19,738 nucleotides of DNA, taken from Oceanococcus sp041625325. GTDB taxonomy: Bacteria; Pseudomonadota; Gammaproteobacteria; Nevskiales; Oceanococcaceae. The translations under genes were made by a program, and so were the position numbers. Below, in pieces: positions 5,341-13,516 of this stretch. How positions within the stretch are numbered: position 1 is the first letter of the stretch; each line of letters begins with the position of its first letter. The notes below the pieces were generated by a model. The model saw nothing but the letters and a program-made list of their open reading frames with translations. It had not been told where the DNA came from and did no database searches. The stretch spans positions 1-19,738 of the forward strand of contig JBFJTN010000038.1 in NCBI GenBank assembly GCA_041625325.1, read 5' to 3'.

Positions 5341-7556
5341 CAGCGCAGGTGACCGCGCACGCGCATGCGCCGGGCCTCGGCTTCCTCCGAGATGACCGGT
5401 TCGGTGCTGATCAGCGGCTTGGTCGCGGGCTGCTGCGCCGCCTGCGCGCCGTTGTCCTGCGAATGCTCCGCGGCAGTGGCGCTGGCTTCCGTCGCAGCCA
5501 CCGGTTCGGCGCTGGCCGGCTGAGCCGGCTCAGCCTGCGCGGCGGGCGCCGCGCTGTTCCCGGGCGGGTTGGTGTGGGGCGCCGGCAGCTCCTCCAGCTG
5601 GGGCCCCTGCGGCCGGCTGATCAGGCTCCAGCGGCTGCCCAGGGCCTCGCCCTGCAGATGGCGCATGCGGTTGTACTTCTTGTGCGTGTAGTAGTCCGAG
5701 GTGGCGCGGTCGCGCAGGATCTTGGTGCGGATGAAGATCATCAGGTTCTGCTTGCTCTTCGACTGGGTCGAGGAGCGGAACAGGGCGCCGAGCAGCGGGA
5801 TGTCGCCCAGGATGGGCACCTTCTGTTCGGAGCGGCGCACGTTGTCGTCCATCAGGCCGCCCAGTACCAGGATGTCGCCATCGCCCACCATCACGGTGGT
5901 GCTCAGGGTGCGCTTGTTGGTGATCAGGTCGGCGGCGCCCGCACTGCTGCCGGCGATGCTCGAGGATTCCTGATTGATGGTCAGCTTGATCGTGTTGCCT
6001 TCGGTGATCTGCGGCGTGATGCCCAGGGTCAGGCCGACATCCTTGCGCTGGATGGTCTGGAAGGGATTGGCCACATTGCTGGTGCCGCCGGTGCTGGTGA
6101 AGGAACCGGTCACGAAGGGCACTTCCTGGCCGACCGAGATCTCTGCCTCCTCGTTGTCCATGGTGACCAGCGAAGGGGTCGACAGCACGTTGGTCTCGCC
6201 GTCGCCCGCCAGTGCATTGAGCAGCAGGGCAAAGCTGGCCCCTTCGTCCTGGATGCGACCGCCGGCCACATTCAGGCCCTGGCGCAGCAGGCCGGAGGCC
6301 TGGGTGAAGTTGCCGGTGGCGGCGGCCAGGGCGCCGGTCAGCACCGAGGTGTCGAAGATGGAAGCCGCGGCGATGCGCTCATCATTGAGCACTGCGGCAT
6401 CGATGCCCAGCGAGCGTGAAGTGGTCAGGCTGACCTCGGCCAGGATGGCTTCGACCAGGACCTGGGCGCGCCGGATGTCCAGCTGGGCGATCACGCCGCG
6501 CAGGCCGCGCATGACCTTGGGCGGGGCGGTGATCACCAGCGCGTTGGTATCCGGATCGGCGACGATGCGGATGCCGGCGACGGCCCCTGCGCCTGCCGGC
6601 GCGGCGCCGGCTGCCTTGGCGTCCTTGGCGGCCGAACTGCTCTCCACATAGCCCTCGAGAATCGGCGCCAGCTTCTCGGCGTCGGCATAGGACAGGTAGA
6701 TCACCTGGGTGTCGCCGTCTTCCTCCAGCGGGATGTCCAGATGCGCGATCAGGGCGCGCAACTGCAGTCGGCGGTCCTTGTCGCCCGCCAGCAGCATGCT
6801 GTTGGTGCGCTCGTCGGCCAGCAGGGTCACCGGCTGTTCGCTGGGGTCCTTGTTCTTCTGCTCGGCGTTCAGCAGCTCGGACAGGGTGCGCTGCACGTCG
6901 GCGGCGGCGGCGTGGCTGAGGCGGATGAATTCGACCTCGCGGTCGCCGCCCTGATCGATGCGCTGGATGATCTGGGTCAGGCGTTCGGCATTGGCCTTGC
7001 GGTCCGAGATGATCAGCATGTTGGACGGCGAGTAGGCCGCGAGGTGACCGTACTGCGGGACCAGAGGCCGCAGGATGGGCACCAGCTGGGCCGCCGGCAC
7101 GTTCTGGATCTCGATCACCCGGGTGACGATCTCGTCATCGGCCAGGCCCTCGAAATCGAAGTAGCTGCCCCCATCCTGCTTGGCGCCCACTTCGGGCACG
7201 ATCTTGATCACCGGGCCGGCCGGGACGGCGGCGAAGCCGTGAACCTGCAGCACGGCCAGGAACACGCCGTAGAGTTCATCCGGCGACATGGGGGTGGAGG
7301 ACAGGACCGTGACCTTGCCCTTGACCCGGGGGTCGACGATGAAATTGCGCCCGGTGATGTCGCCAACCGTGGAGATCAGCGTACTGATGTCGGCGTCCTT
7401 GAGATTCAGGGTGGAGCCGATCGGTGCGCCGGGCTTGCTCGGCGCGTTCGTCTGGGCTGTCGCGGGCAGCTGGGGCAGCAGCGCGAGGCCGGCTGCCAGG
7501 GCCAGTACGCGCCAGCATGCGGCTCGCGGGGTCGTGCTAGGCATCGCCAGGATCAT
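5340..7556 (-). CDS. gspD: Type II secretion outer-membrane secretin GspD
   Basis: A 738-residue secretin forming the outer-membrane exit channel. The signal peptide (about 1-35) has a basic N-terminus, a hydrophobic core and cleavage near ATA-QT. Next come N0 (about 47-120, NLKDADISTLISTVGDITGR), repeated N1-N3 domains to about 360, and the secretin core (about 365-615) with VEAILAEVSL, VLSTPSLVTMDNEEAEISVG, and VPILGDIPLLGALFR near its end. Beyond about 650 the tail is low complexity, rich in Ala, Pro, Glu and Gln, and ends RRMRVRGHLR; it may include or extend the pilotin-binding S-domain. The start could instead be the ATG at 7544, four codons in, giving a more normal signal peptide. It follows gspC by 12 bases. 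Confidence 0.96.
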   Translation of the reverse strand: MILAMPSTTPRAACWRVLALAAGLALLPQLPATAQTNAPSKPGAPIGSTLNLKDADISTLISTVGDITGRNFIVDPRVKGKVTVLSSTPMSPDELYGVFLAVLQVHGFAAVPAGPVIKIVPEVGAKQDGGSYFDFEGLADDEIVTRVIEIQNVPAAQLVPILRPLVPQYGHLAAYSPSNMLIISDRKANAERLTQIIQRIDQGGDREVEFIRLSHAAAADVQRTLSELLNAEQKNKDPSEQPVTLLADERTNSMLLAGDKDRRLQLRALIAHLDIPLEEDGDTQVIYLSYADAEKLAPILEGYVESSSAAKDAKAAGAAPAGAGAVAGIRIVADPDTNALVITAPPKVMRGLRGVIAQLDIRRAQVLVEAILAEVSLTTSRSLGIDAAVLNDERIAAASIFDTSVLTGALAAATGNFTQASGLLRQGLNVAGGRIQDEGASFALLLNALAGDGETNVLSTPSLVTMDNEEAEISVGQEVPFVTGSFTSTGGTSNVANPFQTIQRKDVGLTLGITPQITEGNTIKLTINQESSSIAGSSAGAADLITNKRTLSTTVMVGDGDILVLGGLMDDNVRRSEQKVPILGDIPLLGALFRSSTQSKSKQNLMIFIRTKILRDRATSDYYTHKKYNRMRHLQGEALGSRWSLISRPQGPQLEELPAPHTNPPGNSAAPAAQAEPAQPASAEPVAATEASATAAEHSQDNGAQAAQQPATKPLISTEPVISEEAEARRMRVRGHLR

Positions 7557-7568
7557 AGTGGTCTCGTA

Positions 7569-8474
7569 TCAATTGAGTGTGACGCTGAGCGACTGATTCT
7601 GGCCGCCGCGTTCGATAGTCAGGTTGAATTGCTGGGCCGAGCTGAGGTCGCTCAGCAACTGCAGGCTGCGGCTGGGGTCATCCAGGGCCACGCCATTGAT
7701 CGCGGTCACGATATCGCCCGGGCGCAGGCCGGCTTCGCGGAACAGGTCCCGGTTGCGCCCGGGGTAGATGCGGTAGCCCTTCATGGCACCATTCTGGCGC
7801 GCGGGCTGCACCCGCAGGTACTGCGAGGCCTTGGTCGGATCGTTGAGCAGCTCGTTGCGGATATTGGTCAGCTTCGCCGCCGTGCTGCTGTCCAGCACCC
7901 GGGCGGCGGAATCCGCTTCTCCCTTGTAGCCGGAGGCCGCCGAGCTGTATTCCGCCAGTGCGGTGCTGGGCGCATCCTTTTCCAGACGCAGGGTTTCCAG
8001 ACGGCCGCCGCGGCGCAGCAGCACCCGATCGGTGAAGATGGCGTGCAGGCTGGCGCCGCCGGGCACCGACTGGCCCAGGGCGTAAGACTCCAGATCGCCG
8101 TTGCTGGCTTCGATCATGGCCCGCGACAGGCGCTCCTCCTCCATCTCGATGATGCCGCGCAGCTTCAGGCGCAGATTGGTATCCGGCGCCTCGACGGTCG
8201 CGACCACCGGCGCTTCCTGGGCCTTGTACTGGCCGAACAGGCGGGCGGCGAGCAATGGCTGGATATTCAGGCCGGCCTGTTGCGCCGGAGCGCTGGCCGA
8301 CTGGTCCGCGCTGGCCGGACGCGGCACCCAGCCGCCCTGGTCGGGCATCGGCACCAGTTGCCAGATCAGGCGGGAGGCTTCCAGACCGAGCAGGACGGTG
8401 AACAGCAGCGCGGCCGCGGCAGGCAGCACTTTCTGCAGGCGCTCGGGAGAGACGGGAAGGGAAGGGATCTGCAC
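7569..8474 (-). CDS. gspC: Type II secretion protein GspC (inner membrane, PDZ)
   Basis: A 301-residue GspC that connects the inner-membrane platform with the secretin periplasmic domains. It has a short cytoplasmic N-terminus, one transmembrane helix (about 17-42), a Pro/Ala/Ser linker, the HR domain (about 70-150, with LLAARLFGQY and LRLKLRGII) and a C-terminal PDZ domain (about 205-300, with GYRIYPGRNRDLFREAGLRPGDIVTAINGVAL). The start is a GTG at 8474; an in-frame TGA lies 9 bases upstream and no Shine-Dalgarno is visible. It is the first gene of the gspC-D-E-F operon, and its promoter must lie in the 190-bp region shared with the cyclase gene. Confidence 0.95.
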   Translation of the reverse strand: MQIPSLPVSPERLQKVLPAAAALLFTVLLGLEASRLIWQLVPMPDQGGWVPRPASADQSASAPAQQAGLNIQPLLAARLFGQYKAQEAPVVATVEAPDTNLRLKLRGIIEMEEERLSRAMIEASNGDLESYALGQSVPGGASLHAIFTDRVLLRRGGRLETLRLEKDAPSTALAEYSSAASGYKGEADSAARVLDSSTAAKLTNIRNELLNDPTKASQYLRVQPARQNGAMKGYRIYPGRNRDLFREAGLRPGDIVTAINGVALDDPSRSLQLLSDLSSAQQFNLTIERGGQNQSLSVTLN

Positions 8475-8507
8475 GAATCGTCAGGCGGGGCTAAACCACA
8501 CATGATA

Positions 8508-8532
8508 CTGGTCTTGCCCGGGGCAAGGCCAG
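8508..8532. repeat. 25-bp near-perfect palindrome upstream of gspC (operator candidate)
   Basis: CTGG-T-CTTGCCC, a central G at 8520, then GGGCAAG-G-CCAG: 11 of 12 positions are complementary, the exception being a T/G pair at 8512/8528. It lies 34 bp upstream of the gspC start and overlaps the likely -35 region of gspC, as expected of a repressor or activator site. As RNA it would need a one-base loop, so a DNA-binding role is more likely. No known regulator site is recognised. Confidence 0.5.
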
Positions 8533-8540
8533 ATTGGTGC

Positions 8541-8579
8541 ATGACGCGCACCCGGCAGCGGGCACCGGGAAGGCGTCAT
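8541..8579. repeat. Nested inverted repeat in the gspC/cyclase divergent region
   Basis: ATGACGC (8541-8547) pairs with GCGTCAT (8573-8579) and, after symmetric 3-base internal loops, CCCGG (8551-8555) pairs with CCGGG (8565-8569) around a 9-base loop. It begins 8 bp after the neighbouring palindrome. It could be an RNA stem-loop at the 5' end of a transcript or a second binding site; no T-run follows, so it is not an obvious terminator. Confidence 0.4.
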
Positions 8580-8664
8580 CCTGAACGGCGCATGGCGTCG
8601 GGTCCTGACATTCCTCGCGGGATGAGCGTTAAGATGGTGACGGGGCCAGGTTGCGGGGGCATGA

Positions 8665-10875
8665 GTGCACACTCTGATTCGAATTCTGCTGACGAGTTTC
8701 ATCCTGGTGCTGTTTCTGCTGCACCTGAATGGTTTCTGGACCATCGGCGTGATCGAACAGCTGGAACGGATCAGCTATGACACCCGGGTGCGTCTGTCGC
8801 TGACCCAGGACATTGATGATCGGGTGGTGATCATCGACATCGACGAGAAATCGACCACCGCGGAGGGCCAGTGGCCCTGGCCGCGGCGCAAGCTGGCCAA
8901 GCTGGTCGACACCCTGTACGAGGTCTATCAGGTCCGCGTACTGGGTCTGGATACGGTGATGCCCGAGCCGGACGGTCACTCCTTCGTGCCGCTGCTGGAA
9001 GAACTGGCGGGCGAGAGCGGTCAGGCGGACAGCCAGGCAGTCCGTCGCTGGCTGGAGCAGCGCCGCGATGACTGGGACGATGACGCGATCTTCGCCGCCA
9101 GCCTGATGAAGCACCAGCCGGTGCTGGGCTACGTCTTCAAGGGGGCCTTCGACCAGAGCGTCGCGCTGGGCAGCATTCCCGCGCCCCTGTTCGCCCAGGA
9201 AAAGGAAATGCCGGCCATTTACGTGCGGGCGAAGAGCTATACCGGAAACCTGCCGCTGCTGCAGTCGGCCAGCCCCTACGGCGGTTTCTTCGACAATCCC
9301 ACCCTGGATTCGGATGGCGTGTTCCGCCGTGTGCCCCTGCTGCAGAGCTACGACGATGCCGTCTATGGCTCCTTGGCCCTGATCACCCTGTGGCGCGCGC
9401 TGGGCGGGCCGGAGCTGATCCTGGATTACGATTCCGGCGGCGGGCCGCGCACGCCCTTGAACCTGGAAACGCTGGAAGTCGGCGATGTTTCGGTGCCGGT
9501 GGACGAGAATGTCGCGATCCTGGTGCCGTACCGCGGGCGGCAGGGCAGCTTCCGCTATTACTCGGTCACCGACATCCTCCATCAGCGGGTGGATCCGGCC
9601 GAGCTGAAGGACAAGATCGCGCTGCTCGGCACCAGCGCGCCCGGACTGCGGGATGTGCGCACCACGCCGGTGGGACAGTCCTTCAACGGGGTGGAGGTCC
9701 ACGCGAATCTGATCTCGGGCATGCTGGACGGGCGGATCAAGGCCAAGGTGCCCTATCTGGTGGGGATCGAGACCACCCTGCTGCTGATCATCAGCCTGCT
9801 GCTGACCTTTGTCTTCCCGCGGATTCCGCCGATCTGGGGCACCATCATGGTGGTCGCCCTGGTGCTGGGGCTCACCGGCCTGTCCTTCGGCATGTGGAAT
9901 GCGGCGGATTTCGTGGTGCCACTGGGCGGCCCGCTGTCCTTCCTGCTGCTGGTCGTCCTGGCCCAGATGACCTATGGCTATTTCATCGAGGCGCGGGCCA
10001 AGCGCGAGGTGGCCAGGGTGTTCGGTCAGTACGTGCCACCGGAGCTGGTCTCCGAGATGGCCCAGGACGCCCTGGCCCTGAGCATGCGTTCGGACAGCCG
10101 CGAGATGAGCGTGCTGTTCTCGGATGTGCGCGATTTCACCAGCATTTCGGAAAAGCTCTCGCCCGAGGAGCTGACCCAGCTGATGAACGGGTTCCTGACC
10201 CCGCTGACCGAAGTCATTCATCGCAAGCGTGGCACCATCGACAAGTACATGGGCGATGCGGTGATGGCCTTCTGGGGCGCGCCGCTGGACGATGAGGAGC
10301 ACGCCCGCCACGCGCTGGAGGCGGCGCTGGAGATGGTCGAGACCATGAAACTGCTGGGCCAGCAGTTTTCCATCCGCGGCCTGCCCGAGATGAAGATCGG
10401 GGTGGGGGTGAACACCGGGGTGATGAGCGTCGGCAACATGGGGTCGCAGTTCCGCATGGCGTACACGGTGCTGGGTGATGCGGTGAATCTGGGGTCCCGG
10501 CTGGAGGGCCTGACCAAGCAGTACGGGGTCCAGGTGATCTGCAGTGACAGCACCCGCAAGCTGGTGCAGGACTGGGTCTACCGCGAACTGGACGTGGTCC
10601 GGGTCAAGGGCAAGGACGAGCCGGTGGCCATCTTCGAGCCCCTGGGTCTGCGGGCCAATATCAGCGACAGCCTGCGCAAGGAGCTGTCACTTTATCGTCG
10701 CGCGCTGCAGGCCTATCGGCACCAGAACTGGAGCGAGGCGGAACTGCAGATCTTCCAGCTGAAAAAGACCAGCGCGCACAAGATCTACGACGTCTATCTC
10801 AAGCGTATCGAGATCTTCAAGGCCGAACCGCCCGGGCCGGAATGGGACGGCGTGTTCACCTACAAGACCAAGTAG
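8665..10875 (+). CDS. CHASE2-domain class III adenylate cyclase (membrane receptor)
   Basis: A 736-residue protein predicted to turn a periplasmic signal into cAMP. An N-terminal helix (about 4-25) leads to a CHASE2 sensor (about 30-355, with VVIIDIDEKSTTAEGQWPWPR and, near its end, KIALLGTSAPGLRDVR and GVEVHANLISGML). Three transmembrane helices (about 364-384, 391-410, 418-440) and a short linker follow, then a cyclase domain (about 475-660). Catalytic residues are present: metal-binding Asp487 (FSDVRDFT) and Asp531 (YMGDAVMAFWG), adenine-specifying Lys527 and Asp605 (LGDAVN), and transition-state Asn608 and Arg612. Lys/Asp predicts ATP rather than GTP. The C-terminal 60 residues look helical. 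Start is the GTG at 8665, because the first helix begins at once; an ATG at 8661 is out of frame. It is divergent from gspC. Confidence 0.93.
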   Translation: MHTLIRILLTSFILVLFLLHLNGFWTIGVIEQLERISYDTRVRLSLTQDIDDRVVIIDIDEKSTTAEGQWPWPRRKLAKLVDTLYEVYQVRVLGLDTVMPEPDGHSFVPLLEELAGESGQADSQAVRRWLEQRRDDWDDDAIFAASLMKHQPVLGYVFKGAFDQSVALGSIPAPLFAQEKEMPAIYVRAKSYTGNLPLLQSASPYGGFFDNPTLDSDGVFRRVPLLQSYDDAVYGSLALITLWRALGGPELILDYDSGGGPRTPLNLETLEVGDVSVPVDENVAILVPYRGRQGSFRYYSVTDILHQRVDPAELKDKIALLGTSAPGLRDVRTTPVGQSFNGVEVHANLISGMLDGRIKAKVPYLVGIETTLLLIISLLLTFVFPRIPPIWGTIMVVALVLGLTGLSFGMWNAADFVVPLGGPLSFLLLVVLAQMTYGYFIEARAKREVARVFGQYVPPELVSEMAQDALALSMRSDSREMSVLFSDVRDFTSISEKLSPEELTQLMNGFLTPLTEVIHRKRGTIDKYMGDAVMAFWGAPLDDEEHARHALEAALEMVETMKLLGQQFSIRGLPEMKIGVGVNTGVMSVGNMGSQFRMAYTVLGDAVNLGSRLEGLTKQYGVQVICSDSTRKLVQDWVYRELDVVRVKGKDEPVAIFEPLGLRANISDSLRKELSLYRRALQAYRHQNWSEAELQIFQLKKTSAHKIYDVYLKRIEIFKAEPPGPEWDGVFTYKTK

Positions 10876-10928
10876 GCGGCCCGGAACGTCGGCCCCGGGC
10901 GGCGGTCAAACTGCCAGGATTTCTGGCA

Positions 10929-10934
10929 TACAAT
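10929..10934 (+). promoter_or_regulatory. -10 element just upstream of clpS
   Basis: TACAAT (5 of 6 consensus bases) ends six bases before the clpS ATG, so transcription would start at about the A of the start codon. A -35 is poor (GTCAAA at 10905-10910, 18-bp spacing). No Shine-Dalgarno-like sequence follows, consistent with a leaderless clpS mRNA or coupling to readthrough from the cyclase gene. Confidence 0.5.
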
Positions 10935-10940
10935 GGGGCC

Positions 10941-11258
10941 ATGGCACAACACGAGACCGAGCAGCAGCGGGGCACGGCCGTCGAGGAGGCCCCGCCAAAA
11001 CTGCAGCGCCCGCCGCTGTACAAGGTGGTGCTGCTGAACGACGACTACACGCCGATGGACTTCGTGGTCCATATCCTGCAGAAGTTCTTTCGACTGCAGC
11101 ACGAGGAGGCTGTGAGAGTCATGCTGGAAGTGCATACTCAGGGCGCGGGTGTCGCTGGAACCTACGCCGCCGAAATTGCCGAAACCAAGGTGGCACAGGT
11201 GAATCAGTATTCGCGCGAGAACCAGCATCCGCTGATGTGCACGATGGAGAGAGCGTAA
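10941..11258 (+). CDS. clpS: ATP-dependent Clp protease adaptor ClpS (N-recognin)
   Basis: A 105-residue ClpS that binds proteins with N-terminal Leu, Phe, Tyr or Trp and delivers them to ClpAP. A flexible acidic N-terminal tail (1-22) is followed by the core. The ligand pocket is intact: LLNDDYTPMDFVV with Asn33, Asp34 and Asp35, gatekeeper Met39, and His65 in EVHTQG. The segment GTYAAEIAETKV is also standard. The frame is open 99 bases upstream, but family length and the -10 box support ATG 10941. The TAA stop overlaps the clpA ATG (TAATG). Residue numbers are one lower than in E. coli for the pocket. Confidence 0.96.
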   Translation: MAQHETEQQRGTAVEEAPPKLQRPPLYKVVLLNDDYTPMDFVVHILQKFFRLQHEEAVRVMLEVHTQGAGVAGTYAAEIAETKVAQVNQYSRENQHPLMCTMERA

Positions 11259-13513
11259 TGTTGAGTCAGGATCTACAGACGGCGCTGGACGCCGCCTTCA
11301 AGTCGGCCAAGGCCGAGGCGCATGATCTGCTCACCGTCGAGCACCTGCTGCTGGCCCTGCTGGACGACGCCAGGCTGGCCGAGGTGCTGCGTGCCGTGGG
11401 TGCCCAGCTCGAGCCGCTGGAACAGGGCCTGCGCGATTTCATTCGCGGCAACGTGCAGACCGTGGACGATGTCGGCGAGGGCTACGAAGTGCAGCCGACC
11501 CTGGGTTTCCAGCGGGTGCTGCAACGGGCGGTCTACCACGTGCAGTCGTCCGGCAAGAAAGAGGTCACTCCGATCAACGTGCTGGTGGCGATTTTCGCCG
11601 AGCGCGACGCACATGCCGTCTACCTGCTGGCGGAGCAGGGGATCAGCCGGCTGGATGTGGTGAATTACATCTCCCATGGCATCGTCAAGGACGGCGAGAC
11701 GCCGGATACGGGCGAGGCTGCCGAGGACAAGGAAGGTGGCGACAAGGAATCCGCCCTGGCCCAGTACACCCGCAATCTGAATGAGCGGGCGAAGCGGGGC
11801 CAGATCGATCCGCTGATCGGTCGCGAGCTGGAACTGGAACGGGTGGTGCAGACCCTGTGCCGCCGGCGCAAGAACAATCCGCTGCTGGTGGGCGAGGCCG
11901 GGGTCGGCAAGACCGCCATCGCCGAAGGACTGGCCAAGGCCATCGTCGAGAACAATGTGCCCGAGGTGCTGCTCGGTTCCACCATCTACGCCCTGGACAT
12001 GGGCGGCCTGGTCGCCGGCACCAAGTACCGGGGGGATTTCGAGAAGCGGCTCAAGGCCGTGCTGAGCGAGCTGGAACGGGATCGCGGTTCCATCCTGTTC
12101 ATCGACGAGATTCACACCATGATCGGTGCTGGCGCGGCTTCGGGCGGGGTCATGGACGCCTCGAACCTGCTCAAGCCCTCGCTGGCCAGTGGCGAGTTGA
12201 AGTGCATCGGTTCCACCACCTATACCGAATTCCGTGGGATTTTCGAGAAGGATCACGCGCTGGCGCGGCGTTTCCAGAAGATCGACGTGCCGGAACCCTC
12301 GGTGGCCGAGACCGTGCAGATCCTGCAGGGTCTGAAGAGCCGCTTCGAGGAGCATCACGCGGTACGCTATACCCAGGGTGCGCTGAGCGCGGCGGCCGAG
12401 TTGTCGGCCCGCCACATCAATGACCGGCAGCTGCCGGACAAGGCCATCGACGTGATCGACGAGGCCGGGGCCCGGCTGCAGCTGCTGCCGGCCGGCAAGA
12501 AGCGCAAGACGGTACAGGTGCGCGACGTCGAGGAGGTGGTGGCGAAGATCGCGCGCATTCCGCCGAAAAGTGTCAGCGCCTCCGACCGTGACGTCCTGCG
12601 CACCCTGGATCGTGATCTCAAGCTGGCCATTTTCGGTCAGGACAAGGCGGTGGACAGCCTGTGCAGTGCGATCAAGATGTCGCGCTCCGGTCTCTCCGCA
12701 CCGGAGCGGCCGATCGGCAGCTTCCTGTTCGCCGGCCCCACCGGGGTGGGCAAGACCGAGGTGACCCGCCAGCTGGCCCGTCATCTGGGCATCGAGCTGA
12801 TCCGCTTCGACATGTCCGAATACATGGAGCGGCACACGGTCTCGCGCCTGATCGGCGCCCCGCCGGGCTATGTGGGCTTCGACCAGGGTGGTCTGCTCAC
12901 CGAATCGGTGATCAAGAACCCGCACGCGGTGGTGCTGCTGGACGAGATCGAGAAGGCCCACCCCGAAGTGTTCAACCTGCTGCTGCAGGTGATGGACCAC
13001 GGCACGCTGACCGACAACAACGGCCGCAAGGCGGATTTCCGCAATGTCATCCTGGTGATGACCACCAATGCCGGGGCGGAAGAACTGGCCAGGCGTTCCA
13101 TTGGCTTCGCCTCACAGGATCACAGCTCGGACGGTCACGAGGCGATCCGCCGGCTGTTCACCCCCGAATTCCGCAATCGACTGGATGCGATCATCCAGTT
13201 CGAGTCCCTGAAGCCGGAGATCGTGCGCCATGTGGTGGACAAGTTCCTGGTCCAGGTCGAGGTCCAGCTCGAAGCCAAGCAGGTGAGCATCGAGTTCGAC
13301 GAACTCGCGCGCGACTGGCTGGCCGAGCATGGCTACGATGAAACCATGGGGGCGCGTCCGATGGACCGGCTGATCCAGGAGCAGATCAAGCGTCCCCTGG
13401 CAGAGGAACTGCTGTTCGGTCAGCTGAGCAAAGGTGGCCGCATTCTGGTCACGGCCAATGACAAGGGCCTGGTGCTCGAATTCGAGGACACCGCCGAGGC
13501 CGCCCTGTCCTGA
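11258..13513 (+). CDS. clpA: ATP-dependent Clp protease unfoldase ClpA
   Basis: A 751-residue AAA+ unfoldase that pairs with ClpP and ClpS. The N-domain (1-145) is a double Clp-N repeat, followed by an acidic linker (about 146-165). AAA module 1 has Walker A GEAGVGKT (212-219) and Walker B FIDE (281-284). Module 2 has Walker A GPTGVGKT (493-500) and Walker B LLDE (about 560-563). The ClpP-docking loop is IGF at 615-617, equivalent to IGL in E. coli. There is no long coiled-coil middle domain, which separates it from ClpB and ClpC. The frame opens seven codons earlier, but GGAGAGAG five bases before ATG 11258 and the MLSQDLQ N-terminus fix the start. clpP is not in the window. Confidence 0.97.
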   Translation: MLSQDLQTALDAAFKSAKAEAHDLLTVEHLLLALLDDARLAEVLRAVGAQLEPLEQGLRDFIRGNVQTVDDVGEGYEVQPTLGFQRVLQRAVYHVQSSGKKEVTPINVLVAIFAERDAHAVYLLAEQGISRLDVVNYISHGIVKDGETPDTGEAAEDKEGGDKESALAQYTRNLNERAKRGQIDPLIGRELELERVVQTLCRRRKNNPLLVGEAGVGKTAIAEGLAKAIVENNVPEVLLGSTIYALDMGGLVAGTKYRGDFEKRLKAVLSELERDRGSILFIDEIHTMIGAGAASGGVMDASNLLKPSLASGELKCIGSTTYTEFRGIFEKDHALARRFQKIDVPEPSVAETVQILQGLKSRFEEHHAVRYTQGALSAAAELSARHINDRQLPDKAIDVIDEAGARLQLLPAGKKRKTVQVRDVEEVVAKIARIPPKSVSASDRDVLRTLDRDLKLAIFGQDKAVDSLCSAIKMSRSGLSAPERPIGSFLFAGPTGVGKTEVTRQLARHLGIELIRFDMSEYMERHTVSRLIGAPPGYVGFDQGGLLTESVIKNPHAVVLLDEIEKAHPEVFNLLLQVMDHGTLTDNNGRKADFRNVILVMTTNAGAEELARRSIGFASQDHSSDGHEAIRRLFTPEFRNRLDAIIQFESLKPEIVRHVVDKFLVQVEVQLEAKQVSIEFDELARDWLAEHGYDETMGARPMDRLIQEQIKRPLAEELLFGQLSKGGRILVTANDKGLVLEFEDTAEAALS

Positions 13514-13516
13514 CGG

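Larger units (their letters stand above)
8475..8664. promoter_or_regulatory. Divergent control region between gspC and the adenylate cyclase gene
   Basis: 190 bp without a gene, serving two outward transcripts. On the minus strand TATCAT (plus 8502-8507) could be the -10 of gspC, about 28 bases before its GTG. On the plus strand CTGACA (8605-8610, 5 of 6 for -35) and TAAGAT (8630-8635, 4 of 6 for -10) are 19 bp apart and could serve the cyclase. Two inverted repeats fill the left half and are listed separately. Promoter assignments are weak. Confidence 0.45.

Noticed and set aside
8508..8579. Transcription terminators between gspC and the cyclase
   Set aside because: The genes are divergent, so no terminator is needed there, and neither stem is followed by a T-run.
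6741..8780. A 679-codon open frame antisense to gspD and gspC
   Set aside because: Crosses two well-defined genes and their intergenic region, with a low-complexity Gly/Arg/Gln/His composition and no recognisable domain.
8629..10311. A 560-codon open frame antisense to the cyclase
   Set aside because: Shadow of the cyclase gene; composition is that of reverse-complemented high-GC codons.
11273..13000. A 575-codon open frame antisense to clpA, and a 641-codon frame at 13808-15733 opposite bpt, aat and the unknown gene
   Set aside because: Both cover real genes with intact motifs and encode no plausible protein.
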